Positions 9,815 to 19,806 of a DNA stretch of 64,000 bases are shown here, piece after piece. The notes under the pieces were generated by a model that saw nothing but the letters and a program-made list of their open reading frames with translations, searched no databases and had not been told where the DNA came from. This stretch comes from Bifiguratus adelaidae. Taxonomy: Eukaryota > Mucoromycota > Endogonomycetes > Endogonales. Position numbers and translations under genes: made by a program. Positions within the stretch are counted from its first letter, which is position 1, and every line of letters begins with the position of its first letter. The stretch spans positions 300,639 through 364,638 of the forward strand of contig MVBO01000002.1 of assembly GCA_002261195.1 (NCBI GenBank), given 5' to 3'.

Positions 9815-10503
9815 TAGGCGACAATTGGCCTTTTAAAACAATTACGAAAAGACAGTCCAACCGTCAAAACGTGACAAGCAAAAGCGAAATTGGTCTCCGC
9901 GAGGATGACGCGATAGGAGAGCTGGTAGGATAGTCGACGCGGATGCCAATAGAGTGCCCAGGAAAGGATACGCGAAGGAGCAAGTAAAAGGTATATACAG
10001 ACAAGGAGAAAGAAATACTCTATTTGCCTGCAATGGAGTAAATCACAAACAAGTTGTCCCCGAAAAACATCCAGTGCTTTATGTGCTTCTGCTCCCGGGC
10101 TAATGTTATCGCCGGATCACTATACAAGGCATCGGACCCTTGAAGGGGAACGAATGGTACTAATACATTACGTGAATCTGATTGGCTATTGGCGTCGGGA
10201 TTGCGAAAATCAACTCCGACGAATGCTGGTTATCAGCAGTGATCTTTCGATAAGGCGTCAAGGGTATGCAATCTCGTGAACAGTGCAAGTGTATAATGTC
10301 ATTACATTCAGGGTCCCTTTGTACGGATAGAAGATTCGTGCATTGGAATGATAAGCGACCTACGAAGGCAGCGGCAAAAACAGAAAGCTCGCTGTGGCAA
10401 ATATGTCATTTTTACACGTGGGTAGATGAAATTCATTACAGCTGGTGTTGGAATCCGAAACAAAAAGCATGTCGGATTGTTTCTTGCCACACCCAAAAGA
10501 TCG
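9815..10503. other. Intergenic region
   Basis: Promoter side of the HAD phosphatase and 3' flank of tRNA-Arg. A GTATCCTTT string on the minus strand (9963-9971) resembles a U12 donor but has no partner branch point. No gene is supported. Confidence 0.5.
10495..10498 (-). terminator. Pol III terminator of tRNA-Arg
   Basis: TTTT on the minus strand five bases past the tRNA discriminator base, as expected for RNA polymerase III termination. Confidence 0.6.
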
Positions 10504-10577
10504 CACCGTGGATGGGATTCGAACCCACGACCCTAAGCTTAGGAGGCTTATGCGCTAATCCACTGCGCCACCACGGC
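10504..10577 (-). tRNA. tRNA-Arg (anticodon CCT)
   Basis: A complete cloverleaf folds on the minus strand: acceptor GCCGTGG/CCACGGT (with a G-U first pair), D stem GCGC/GCGC, anticodon stem TAAGC/GCTTA around loop CTCCTAA, five-base variable region, T stem GTGGG/CCCAT around TTCGAAT, and discriminator G. Loop positions 34-36 read CCT, decoding AGG arginine. No intron; 74 nt. Internal A and B boxes are intact and an oligo-T follows. Confidence 0.95.
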
Positions 10578-11473
10578 CATAATTTTCTTCTAAATTGGGA
10601 GCCTCAATATATAGTTGTACTATAAGAATGCTCTTTGGCACGGTTTTTGGACCAACCAGCAAAGCTATCACACAGAATTTTACTCCATTGTAATGAGCAC
10701 AACGTTGAGCACTCATATGGTTCGCCGTAGCTGTAAGAAAACTAGACTACGATGAGTTACCATAAACGGACATCACGCGACTTGAAAATCCTAACCAGTC
10801 GTGATTTGTACGCGTTTTCGTACCAAGAAGCAAATCTCGCCCCCGGCACCGGTAGCCGAATGGTTTAAGGCCACCAATGAATGTTTCCCAAGATGTTCAA
10901 CTGTCACACTCTTGACAGACGAAATACACACAGTGGCAAGGACTGAAACTCACGACCATATGGATCTCACGGATGACACAAGGACATAATATCCCACGGT
11001 TTCCGCTTCACAAGTCCTGGGTTCCCAGGTGGGGGGTTTTCAGTCAGTAATTGCCTAGGGAGAAGTCCCACACTTTGGGCGTAAATTCAATTCCTCCTTT
11101 GCTAGTAGGCATAAAACTAAAGAAAGAAAAATAATACGTTCCTTATGGGATGGCAGGGTGTGAAGAAGCCTACTAACTTTTATCCTTTACTACAAACATA
11201 TAGAATGATTCGTCTTACAGAGTGTACAGGGAGCCTTTTGACTTCCACATGTATGATAGACACGCGCAGACTCGAGCGTTTACAGTTATCTGAGTGCTGG
11301 AGCCAAAGCGCTTGTTCCTTAACAATAAGGCTTTACGGTTGAGGATTGCACCAAAGGCTGTTCAATAGGGCTCGACTCCGTCGTGAAATGCGTTTAAGTA
11401 GGCAGTATTCCGCTCCGTAAGGTATAGTTAAGTGTGCTATGCTGGCTGATGATACGGCTCACATCACGCTTAT
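10578..11473. other. Intergenic region with tRNA-like A box
   Basis: About 0.9 kb without a supportable protein gene. At 10853-10863 the + strand reads TAGCCGAATGG, a good match to a Pol III A box (tRNA-Ser/Leu type), with a weak B-box-like TGTTCAACTGT at 10894-10904, but no cloverleaf folds. This may be a decayed tRNA or tRNA-derived element. Confidence 0.35.
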
Positions 11474-12157
11474 TCACCGCTTTTCTCTCCTCTTTTTGAG
11501 CTTCCAGACTTCGACCTGTCCCATGTCTCTTGTATTTACACCTCGCTTCACCGCGCGCACATCAAAACCAGCTTGTTTGGTCGCATTGATGAATGTGTTG
11601 ATGACATAGGGATCTCTTCGTTCCATAGCGACAAATGTGGTCGTGGTCGATGATATGACGCGTTGCATGGTGGTGAGCAATGGTTCCAAGAGATCCAGGC
11701 TGTAGACACAATCCGTCGCGAGCACATAGTCAAAGGGGCCGAGTGCATAGTCGCTCCGCTCCTGCGCATCGCCACTTTTTGCAAACTCTATCCAATCCAA
11801 CGCCTGAACCTTGACCTGAGCTTCTACACCGGCTTCTCGAAGTAACCACGCGTTTCTTTCGGCGTTCTTTTTCAAGATACCGTCGACTACTTGCGGTAGA
11901 TCGGTCAATGTGGTATCGCACCCTCTTGCCGCCATGATTAAGCCGACCAAACCGCACCCGCTACCTAATTCCAAACACGACCTTCCCGCGAGATTCGGCC
12001 CGACATTGTTCCAAAGGTACTCTGTAAGTACCTTGCCAGAGTCCCAAACTGTTGTACCGTGGTCCATGGTAGCATTGTATTGTCCAATCTGCAGCGTCAG
12101 TCGGTGAGAAAGCTCCACTGAAAGCGTCTCGAGATGTTTTGTCTCTCCTGCAAACAT
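11474..12157 (-). CDS. Family-16 (METTL21-like) protein methyltransferase
   Basis: Seven-beta-strand SAM-dependent methyltransferase of the Methyltransf_16 family, whose members methylate lysines on translation factors and chaperones. Single exon, 227 codons, standard length. Visible features: TTVWDSGKVLTEYLW before motif I, motif I LELGSGCGLVGL, acidic loop TLTDLPQVV, motif LDW and the post-motif DYVLATDCVYSLDLLEPL, where the DCVY takes the place of the D-x-x-Y motif of the group. The substrate cannot be assigned; METTL21-type and EFM-type enzymes are both candidates. Its ATG is only 30 bp from that of the divergent TBCB gene. Confidence 0.87.
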   Translation of the reverse strand: MFAGETKHLETLSVELSHRLTLQIGQYNATMDHGTTVWDSGKVLTEYLWNNVGPNLAGRSCLELGSGCGLVGLIMAARGCDTTLTDLPQVVDGILKKNAERNAWLLREAGVEAQVKVQALDWIEFAKSGDAQERSDYALGPFDYVLATDCVYSLDLLEPLLTTMQRVISSTTTTFVAMERRDPYVINTFINATKQAGFDVRAVKRGVNTRDMGQVEVWKLKKRREKR

Positions 12158-12187
12158 TATTCCTAGACAGGCGTTCCACGGCGAGCC

Positions 12188-13118
12188 ATGTCAATCGTTA
12201 CCGTCTTTGTGACGACCGAGGCAGAAGGCGTCTCTTCAGAGCGTCGGTTTGACAAAGGCCTGACAATAAGAGAACTCAAGGTCAGTGACAGCGCACCGTG
12301 GACGGCGTATCTTCATCTCTAACGATCAACTAGTACAAACTTGAGCCCATCACGGGCGTGCCCTCACCGTCACAACGGCTATCCTTATATCAAGGCGAAA
12401 CACTGGTTGGATCGCTCGAAGGAGACGAGGATGCCTTTCTCGGTCGGTTTCCTGTGTCCGATTACATGAGAATCCATGTAAGCTGCAGAGGTTTTTTCTG
12501 ATGGAGGTGGATCGGGAATTGATGTCCGTTAGGTGCTCAACACGGATTCTCACGCGATCAAGAATCAGTTCACGGATGTGTCCCTGGTAGAAAAGTACGA
12601 AATGTCCGATGAAGCCTATGTGAAACGTAACGGTAGGTGTGATTCGCGCTCTTCCTTCGCGATTCCTGAGATTGTTTGTAGATTCCGTTCTTGCATTCAA
12701 ACAACGCAACAAGCTCGGCCGATTCAGTGATGCTGCTTCAGCATCCTCCGAGGCATCTATGCAATCCTTCGAGGAAGCTGCGCAACACATCCATATCGGA
12801 AATCGATGTGAGGTCATTATGGGTGACCAAGGACTGAAGAAGCGGGGCACTGTGAAATTCGTCGGTAAGTGTTGAGGATCCTTTCTGAGCCACTTCCAAT
12901 CATTCGCCGCATCAGGCACAACGAGCTTCCAACCAGGCTACTGGGTAGGGATACAATACGATGAACCCTTGGGCAAGAACGATGGCAGCGTCAAAGGTGA
13001 ACGTTACTTTACCGCTCCTCCAAACTATGGCGGTTTCGTTCGCCCTGACAAGGTCACTGTTGGAGACTTCCCGGAAGAAGACATTTTCAACACGGATGAC
13101 GAGCTAGAGGAAATATAA
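12188..13118 (+). CDS. ALF1: Tubulin-folding cofactor B (UBL + CAP-Gly)
   Basis: Tubulin cofactor B binds alpha-tubulin during heterodimer assembly. Exons 12188-12280, 12334-12477, 12533-12632, 12682-12864 and 12916-13118 encode 240 residues. An N-terminal ubiquitin-like domain starts [20 protein letters not shown] and continues through [13 protein letters not shown]; a linker contains [17 protein letters not shown]; the C-terminal CAP-Gly domain has [17 protein letters not shown], then [21 protein letters not shown], then the GERYF and GGFVRPDKV blocks. It ends in acidic DELEEI, close to the C-terminal EEY/F-like acidic tail of the family. All phases agree. Length and domain order match TBCB/Alf1. 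Confidence 0.95.
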
Positions 13119-13189
13119 TTTAACCTTCATGTATGGTACAATAGACTATTTCTACACTTTATGTTCATGAATACCCCTGCAGTTGGCGT

Positions 13190-14078
13190 TTAGACCGTCT
13201 TCTTTCGACCAGAAGATGCTTTCTTCGTTCCCTTCGCTTTCTGCTTGTCCTTTTCTTTTGCCACGATATTATCGAGAATAGCATCCATCTTGTTGGCTCT
13301 CTCCTTGTTTCTTTCGAGAATAAGTGCCTGCAGTCCACTCATAGAATCGCCCTTGTCGCCCTTCAATTTCTTGTCTAGCCCCAGTTCTCGCGCAAGCTCT
13401 TCGGCTTCTTGTGCCTCCCGATCTGCTTCGCGCTTGCGACGTTTAGTGGCCTTTTCATCAATGGCAAACCTTTTGTACGGTTTCACCAGCTTGTCTTGAA
13501 TAGCCTTGTCGATAATCTCTCGGAAACGCGTTTCATCATCGACCGTGGCACAGGGGATGTTTTCCAAAATGGCATCCATGTCGCCTTTGGAAGAGGAATA
13601 GATTTGCAGCAAATCGTCCCGCTCTTCCGAAGAACCTGAAAGACCCGAGCATGTTAGCATCCATCACACCTGAATCCACCAAACTATCCTCACCTTGATA
13701 TTTTTGCTTGAACGCGTCAATGGTCTCCGCGTTGACGACGCCTGTCCACAGTTCCTTAAAGTACGCGTCCCAGTCCTTTCCAGCTTCATCCCAGGCAAGG
13801 TCTTCAGTACAACCGGTGCGATCGTAACGTTCTCGCTTCTTTTCATCACTCAAGAGGGAATATGCAAGACCGATCTGCTGGAACTGATGCGTGGCCGATT
13901 CTTGCTCTTCCGTATTCGCGCCGGCGAGCTTGTCCGGATGATATTTCAAGGCAAGTTTCCTGTATGCTGACTTGATTTCGTTGCTTGTTGCCTGGTTGGA
14001 GATTCCAAGGATAGTATAAAGGTCATCGTCTGCAGACAAGGTGGTCTCATCCGATTTGCCACTCTTTTGACCTGGCAT
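13190..14078 (-). CDS. J-domain protein, DNAJC9-like
   Basis: Hsp70 co-chaperone. Exons 13694-14078 and 13190-13635 give 276 residues. The J domain occupies residues about 20-90: [20 protein letters not shown], the catalytic HPD in LKYHPDKL, then [21 protein letters not shown] and TGCTEDL. It is followed by an acidic/aromatic WDAYFKELW segment and a long charged helical region rich in Lys, Glu and Arg, with a basic C-terminus ending ASSGRKKTV. This layout, including YKRF(x)[13 protein letters not shown], matches the nuclear histone-chaperone DNAJC9 family. The stop lies 71 bp from the convergent TBCB stop. Upstream in-frame ATG exists but MPGQKSGKS gives the normal family start. Confidence 0.85.
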
Positions 14079-14183
14079 GTCGACAAGTTTGAAATAGCTG
14101 ACGCGCGACGCGATAATTTCACGTATCCATATATTTTTGGCATGCACATTAAATCATACATTCAATCATACAAGCTGCGCATC

Positions 14184-15950
14184 TTACACAGAACTACGTC
14201 GCTCAATGAGATCATCCACCACATCTAGAAACTCCTGTATTCCCTTAAAGTACTCTTGTCCAACAGGAGCACTATGAAGGGAAGATATCGGGCATGAAGA
14301 CGCAGAGACTCGCTCGGAATCAGTTGGTCGCAAACCGGGTCGTCGCGATGGGAACGTTGCATGCCGTTGGAGCGAGGGAGGATGGGCGGTGGGCGTAGCA
14401 GTCCTGGACAAGAGTGCTTCGGATATTTCGGTCGGCACTGACGTAGGCTCTGCTGGCAACATGGGCATGGACGTCAGGGTTCCGGAGCCGACAAAAACAA
14501 TGTCATTATCGTCGTCTGGCAAAGGTGCAATGAAGGATTTAGTTTCTGCTTCGCTCTCTGTGTCGCCAAGCTCCTTCAAGACACTTTCAAAGTCGACGCT
14601 CTCCACGCCTTGCAAAACCATGCTCGACACGGTCGTCAATGCGTCTGATTCATCATCGTCCTGCATGGGCGCTAGGGGATACGATAAGGCGGTAGATTGC
14701 AGAGACGAGGCACAATCGACATGGACGCGAATCCCGTCCACTTCGGCGTCTCCGAGGACGTGAGCTAACCAAGCCTCCACATGAGCAGGTAGGTCACCAA
14801 CAGCCGGTATTCCAGCATGTCTGCACATGTCTGCGACATGATCTTGATCGAGAATGATTCGCATCTCCATATCGTCGGCCTCGTAGGTCACCTTCACTCG
14901 ATGCTTGCTATCTTTGTGCCGAGTGGCATCCAGAAGCGATTGAAGGAGCTTCTTTACCTGCGTCAGATGCCGATCATAAGTCATTACAAGTGCCAGCATT
15001 TGATCCAGCATATTCGACGTCAGATGGCTATGTGACCGTAACAACTTTTGCAGCCGATCCGCTGGACAAAGTCGGACCAGTAGATGAACCCGCGCTTGAG
15101 CAGCCTTGTCATGCGCGTGTGAAACGTCTCTCTTGCCGGACATCTTGAGCGGGACCGACACCCGTCGAACCATGCGTGGCTTCTTGCTATGGCTACCAGT
15201 ATCGTCGGCGCAATCCATAGCATCTGGGATGATCGCATCCGTGATGCCCATGGACTTTGCACCGGCAAACGGTGCAGAAGACCATTGTCCCTTTGGTTTC
15301 GAGGACTGGTTGTTCTCTTCGGGATTCTTATCGTCTTCATGAGTGTTACTGGACAAAATGGGAGACTCTGGTGAATTGTCAGACATCCCGCACGACTTCT
15401 TGTGGACAGTAGTGGAAAGACCGCGGGCTCCCAATTGTGCAAAGGTGTTCGCTTGGGTGGCCTGCGAGAACTGGCCAGTGTTGGCCCACAATTGCCCACA
15501 ACCTACGCGTGCAGACGAAAAGTTTCGCGCAAAGCCAGGAACGCCTGGAAAGTGGCTTCTTGGAAATTGTGCGCTCGCCTGTTGAGAGAACGTTGGCGCA
15601 TTGGAGACAATGGTTCGAAATTGGAAAGGCTGTCGTGTTCCGCGACGCAAAAAGGACGAGCCAACTTGATAGTTGGGGATGTGCATGGGACGAAAGGTAG
15701 GTTGTGAAAAGACGTGGGAGATGGGTGCAGCTTCTTGCAGCACTCTAATCAGTTTATTGTCCACAAATGTGGTGGCGAGACGTTGAGGCGTCGACTGCTG
15801 TGCCAGAGCTCGCACCAGATGATTGGCAGCCGTATTGGTGTACCCCATATGATGAAGTATATTTGACTGCCTTGCAAACTGGTCGAGCCTCTGCTGCACA
15901 AGCAGCCTTATCGCCTTGATTGGCGAAAACAGCTTGTGTGGTCGCAGCAT
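14184..15950 (-). CDS. Unknown protein with mitochondrial-looking N-terminal third
   Basis: No family recognised. A single 588-codon frame begins MLRPHKLFSPIKAIRLLVQQ, rich in Arg, Ser, Gln and lacking acidic residues for roughly the first 190 positions, with repeated presequence-like stretches (TRQPFQFRTIVSNAP, FARNFSSARV, ARGLSTTVHKKS). A disordered acidic/Ser-rich middle follows, then a more ordered part around HLLVRLCPADRLQKLLRSH, QVKKLLQSLLDATRHKDSKH and the EMRIILDQDHVADMC region, and a low-complexity tail ending in an amphipathic helix (FLDVVDDLIERRSSV). An in-frame TAG lies just upstream; it could be an intron acceptor, so an additional 5' exon is possible. Mitochondrial location is only an inference from composition. 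Confidence 0.6.
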   Translation of the reverse strand: MLRPHKLFSPIKAIRLLVQQRLDQFARQSNILHHMGYTNTAANHLVRALAQQSTPQRLATTFVDNKLIRVLQEAAPISHVFSQPTFRPMHIPNYQVGSSFLRRGTRQPFQFRTIVSNAPTFSQQASAQFPRSHFPGVPGFARNFSSARVGCGQLWANTGQFSQATQANTFAQLGARGLSTTVHKKSCGMSDNSPESPILSSNTHEDDKNPEENNQSSKPKGQWSSAPFAGAKSMGITDAIIPDAMDCADDTGSHSKKPRMVRRVSVPLKMSGKRDVSHAHDKAAQARVHLLVRLCPADRLQKLLRSHSHLTSNMLDQMLALVMTYDRHLTQVKKLLQSLLDATRHKDSKHRVKVTYEADDMEMRIILDQDHVADMCRHAGIPAVGDLPAHVEAWLAHVLGDAEVDGIRVHVDCASSLQSTALSYPLAPMQDDDESDALTTVSSMVLQGVESVDFESVLKELGDTESEAETKSFIAPLPDDDNDIVFVGSGTLTSMPMLPAEPTSVPTEISEALLSRTATPTAHPPSLQRHATFPSRRPGLRPTDSERVSASSCPISSLHSAPVGQEYFKGIQEFLDVVDDLIERRSSV

Positions 15951-16156
15951 ACTCTTCCGACGGCGCTTTGGGGTGCAAGTACCCCGCCGCTATGTAATCA
16001 GATAGGGGAGTGACTATAGAGTTGTCTGCTGAGCGTGCGCAACCACTTAGTCGCGTCGTCAAGAGTGAGAAGTGTGAATGAGTCAAGGTCGAAACCGCTA
16101 AGGTCATGGGGCATAGATTAATTCATTATCGTTTACTGTTTTTGGTAACGATTGTT

Positions 16157-17211
16157 TTAGGCCACACTAGGCTCCATATCGCGATACTGTCGGCTCGTAA
16201 CGGCTATCCTCGCGATATCCTCTGCCTCGCAGATTCCACTCATTCCTCTATCGATACTATTGACGACTGCCTGCGCTACGGTCTCCACATTCAATGCCGG
16301 AGTGGTCACCAGCTTACCCAGAGGCAGGGTTGCTAAATCCTCCAAAATCCGCTGAGGTAGTATTCGTTGAGCGGTGTTTAATGGTTGCGCTAATGCACTG
16401 ACGACACGCCGTGATGGATGGTGCATGAGACCTGATGATGTTGAAGGTCAGACAGCGACCTGACGTTTGCAACTTGACTTACCAGGCCGCAACACTAGTC
16501 CTGTCCCTCTCTTCCACGTCAATATCGCGCGTTCGGCTTCTAGCTTGGTTGTGATGTATCGGGGATCAACCCAAGGGAATAGATTCATGGCTGAAATGTA
16601 GGTATAATGGGAGACGGACGATGTTGCATTCGCTGCTGCCAAGAGGGCAAGGGCTAGAAATGTACTGAGTAAAGATTGTCGATGTTGCAAGAGATGGAGC
16701 TCTCACCTGTATCTTTGTTGATCTCTTCATATCTCGGATGCTGCTTAAGTGGATTGCCCTTGTCACCAAGAAGAGCTACAATGCCTATTCCGAGCAATTT
16801 GCCCAACGTTTGCGTTTCAGTGCCTTGACCATCGTTGCGCACAGCTGTCTTGTAGTCGGCGTTCTCTAGCAAGATACCGGCCGCATGAACCACGCTTGTT
16901 ATATCATGCTCTTTGAGCACCCTTTCATGTGTCTGCTGGTCCAAGGCGTTGCCTCGGTGATATTGTATACGTGAATCAGACTGATCGCTCGGTGGTACAT
17001 TTCGGCTAGACAGTAAATCAGTCGGCATTCGGTGCGGGTGGATTCCCTCAGCAACGTACCTCAAGCTATGTACCGTCCAGCCCTTTTCGGCGGCGCTCCT
17101 ACATACTCGGGATCCTTTGACGACCATCAGCTTTCAGAATTGCCAGAAGCAAGTGACGAGCTTACCGAGGAATCCCGTACCCCCAACCACAAGCAGACGT
17201 TGAGCTTGCAT
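16157..17211 (-). CDS. COQ11: COQ11-like NAD(P)-binding SDR protein
   Basis: Atypical short-chain dehydrogenase of the coenzyme Q synthome (yeast YLR290C), related to complex I subunit NDUFA9. Exons 17166-17211, 17060-17114, 16707-17005, 16483-16653 and 16157-16431 encode 281 residues. The Rossmann motif starts at once: RLLVVGGTGFLGSRVC (GxxGxxG), followed by TSVVHAAGILLENADYK, the NPLK block, HYTYISAMNLF, and VDPRYITTKLEAERAIL containing the Y-x-x-x-K-like pair, then LVLRPGLMHHP. The C-terminus resembles YLR290C (LNVETVAQAVVNSI). Length is near the yeast protein. In some fungi COQ11 is fused to COQ10; here it stands alone. A complex I assembly role cannot be excluded from sequence. Confidence 0.85.
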
Positions 17212-17361
17212 GCCTCAAGCGATTATAGGAAAAGGGCACAAAGTTCTCCACCGGTCTCGAGAAAACCCTCGAGTGAAACGCGACCCTTACCAGGTAACCG
17301 ATTCTGCAAGAAATGGAGACTATATTTACAGTGGAAATGGTAAAAGTACACGATCACTTCT

Positions 17362-18421
17362 TCACTGAACAGCTTGGGAGACTTCATCAGATACATATCG
17401 ATCCATAAGCTAGTCAATAAACGGTCAGAACATGGTCAATTCTGCAATTCGCCATATTTACCTGTTGCCGCCGTCTTTCTACCAGATAACGTTCAATTTC
17501 TTTCTGAGTTGGCACAACAATGATCCCAATGGCGTCGCCTTTGCCTTTCTTTGAACCTTCTTCGTCGTCCATCTCCGCTGAATATTGCTCTATGCGTTCT
17601 TGTTCCTTTTTCTGCTCGTATTCCAACAAGAGACCATCCTCCTCATCGCGATATCCGTAATAGTCTGCATCCACGCCCTTTTGAAGGTCGTGTCGAGTCT
17701 TTTTTGGCGGTTGAGGAGCTGCATTCGGATTTAACGACGCCTATTAGAGCAATCTGTGATGGAATCAACCTACCCTCTTCTTCGAACAACTCGCGTACAC
17801 CCGGAAGTTCGCGTGCTCGTCCAAAGTACCTTTCATATGATGAGCATGAGCCCGCCATCCTTCCTCTCCGCTTACTTGTATCCTCTGCTTCCTGGTACCT
17901 CCCTCCCGTCAGCGTCGATCATTTTCGATGCAATTTTCTGTACGGACGATTAGCATTAGGTACAACATTCGCGATGAAACTTACAAAGTAATTTGGACCT
18001 CCTAGTTCCAGGATTCGATGCTCCCAGGCCATTCTCTCACGCATTGACCTATTGATATCATCGTTCATATCCCGAATTTGATAGTCGGTAAGGGAAGCTA
18101 CACGACTTGTGTCAATAGCTATACCAACACATGGGTATGAGAAAACTCACGATCGTGAATCTTTGCAATCTTTTTGGAGATTTCGCCAATCAGCTGCCGT
18201 CGCCATCGTTCTGCTGCTCCTAGACTAGTGACTTGGGAAGCAGAAGCTGGTCTTTTCTGTTGAGTACGCGGGACAATGCCTTGCTGCCTGTCCATCGCTT
18301 CGCGGAAGCGATAGAGCATGGACTGTGCCTTTTCCTCATTACGAGCCTGTAGAGGATAGATCTTAGTACAGCCTCGGACTATAATAACTCAAACGTAGAG
18401 CTTGGCGTGATCACATACCAT
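17362..18421 (-). CDS. ISY1: Pre-mRNA-splicing factor ISY1
   Basis: ISY1 belongs to the Prp19/NTC complex and is present in the spliceosome around the first catalytic step. Seven exons: 18419-18421, 18151-18346, 17985-18097, 17876-17937, 17774-17829, 17462-17718 and 17362-17409; 244 residues. Exon 1 is just the ATG, followed at once by an intron; the protein then reads [12 protein letters not shown] as in other ISY1 proteins. Conserved blocks: [99 protein letters not shown] and a short C-terminal helix. All phases agree. A CACGTGAC site lies 66 bp upstream. Confidence 0.95.
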
Positions 18422-19690
18422 GGCGAGTTTTGGTTACGTCGAAAGACAATCTAGCAGCCGTTGAGGTGTTCGCTTGTAGTGCGGTGCACGTGACCTAAAT
18501 CCAGGATGTGTCGCTTTCGGGAGGAGGCTTTCAGGAAGCATTACACGCCCAGATGCTCCGGTGGCGCTTCTCGCTGGTTTGTGTTATAATATAACTGCTT
18601 CTGAAGGTGAGTTATGCATTTTATTGCTTTTTTGCTTATCCAGAAAATAAGATACTTTTAGCATCGAGCTGGGAAAAAAAGTTCGTATTGGGACGCAAAT
18701 CATTGACAACGTGTATAGTACTGGATTGTCACTGAATATAATATTCTAGTGGTGCGTTCGCGATTGAGATCTGGCTATTCTTATCTGCTCCTGTCCACGT
18801 CTAAACTCCGCTTTCCAAGGATTTTGTGTTGTGGTGTCCTCTGTCCAACTTTGATGGCAGCATGTGGCGGCGCAACTGGGATACTTCCGGCAGACGGTGC
18901 CACTGGTACTTGGTTATCCGCAATTGGTCGAACTGCTCTTTCGCCTAGGGTCAGCTTCGATATAAGGCGCGTATTCTCAGAAAGGCTGGTCAAATCTGCA
19001 GATGACGGCTTAATGATCGGCTGCAATCAAGCCTTCAACTTGGAAGGTGGCGACCTTCTCCCACAAGTACACAAGACATGCTCAAGGTGTTTGACCAATC
19101 ATCACTTGCTGAACCTAACTTCTCAACGGGTGCACAAGAGATTGAATTTTGAAGAGGCAAACACATCACTCCTCAATCAAATCGCCAGGGAGTACACGAA
19201 CTGCGTAAAACCAAATCCTTTCTGTACTTGGCCATCATTGGTGATGTTCTCCTTCTGCTTGAGAGTGTGGTGAATCTCGTTTCATGGGGCGTAGAGGGTA
19301 AAATTATCGTCATCAAACGAGTGATGCTACCAACGATCGCCACACTGAAAAGTCTCCCAGTCAATCACAGGTAACGATACTCTCATTCTAAAGTCGCACA
19401 AGCAGTGGGTAGCGCAAATTTATCTATGGTCTTTCTCAGCAAAAGACAAAGTAGCGAGGAGCATGCTTGATTTCATTGTCGTCTTGGTTCCAATTGTTGA
19501 TAACTTCGTCGGGCGGAAGTATTAGAAGTCGGCTGCAGGCACGTAGAATGCATAAATAATGAACACCCTGTGTACGAAATTACAGAGTATCAGGAGTGCG
19601 TAAAGTCGTGCGTGACCAATGGCGTTCTCAGCCTCCGTACGCGACATCCTTTCCTTCATATTTGTCTATCAAGCAAATTTTTGTTGTTGT
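18422..19690. other. Long intergenic region without a supported gene
   Basis: About 1.3 kb between ISY1 and tRNA-Pro. It holds the ISY1 promoter (CACGTGAC at 18487-18494) and AT-rich sequence around 18580-18740. A 174-codon open frame (18749-19273, +) opens without an ATG and resembles nothing I know; it may be chance or a decayed element. No repeat structure, terminal inverted repeats or transposase motifs are visible. Confidence 0.4.
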
Positions 19691-19762
19691 GGGAATATGG
19701 TCTAGTCGTATGATTCGCGCTTCGGGTGTGCGAGGTCCCGGGTTCAATTCCCGGTATTCCCC
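19691..19762 (+). tRNA. tRNA-Pro (anticodon CGG)
   Basis: A 72-nt intronless tRNA folds on the + strand: acceptor GGGAATA/TATTCCC, D arm with GGTCTAGTCGTATGATT, anticodon stem CGCGC/GTGCG around loop TTCGGGT (anticodon CGG, proline), T stem CCGGG/CCCGG around TTCAATT, discriminator C. The TTCGGGT loop with GGTCTAG D arm is typical of eukaryotic tRNA-Pro. Confidence 0.95.
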
Positions 19763-19772
19763 TTTATTTTTT
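19763..19772 (+). terminator. Pol III terminator of tRNA-Pro
   Basis: A T-rich tract with a run of at least six T directly follows the discriminator base; expected Pol III stop signal. The next protein gene starts at 19807, so this is also its 5' region. Confidence 0.65.
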
Positions 19773-19806
19773 GTCCACTGTCTCACCTTTTGACGTCTCG
19801 GCCAAG

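Noticed and set aside
9963-9971. GTATCCTTT on the minus strand, a perfect U12-type GT-AG donor
   Set aside because: No TCCTTRAY branch site or acceptor is found before the HAD start codon; probably chance.
18749-19273. 174-codon open frame in the ISY1/tRNA-Pro interval
   Set aside because: Starts without ATG, no known motif, no splice-compatible partner exons; kept only as an intergenic note.
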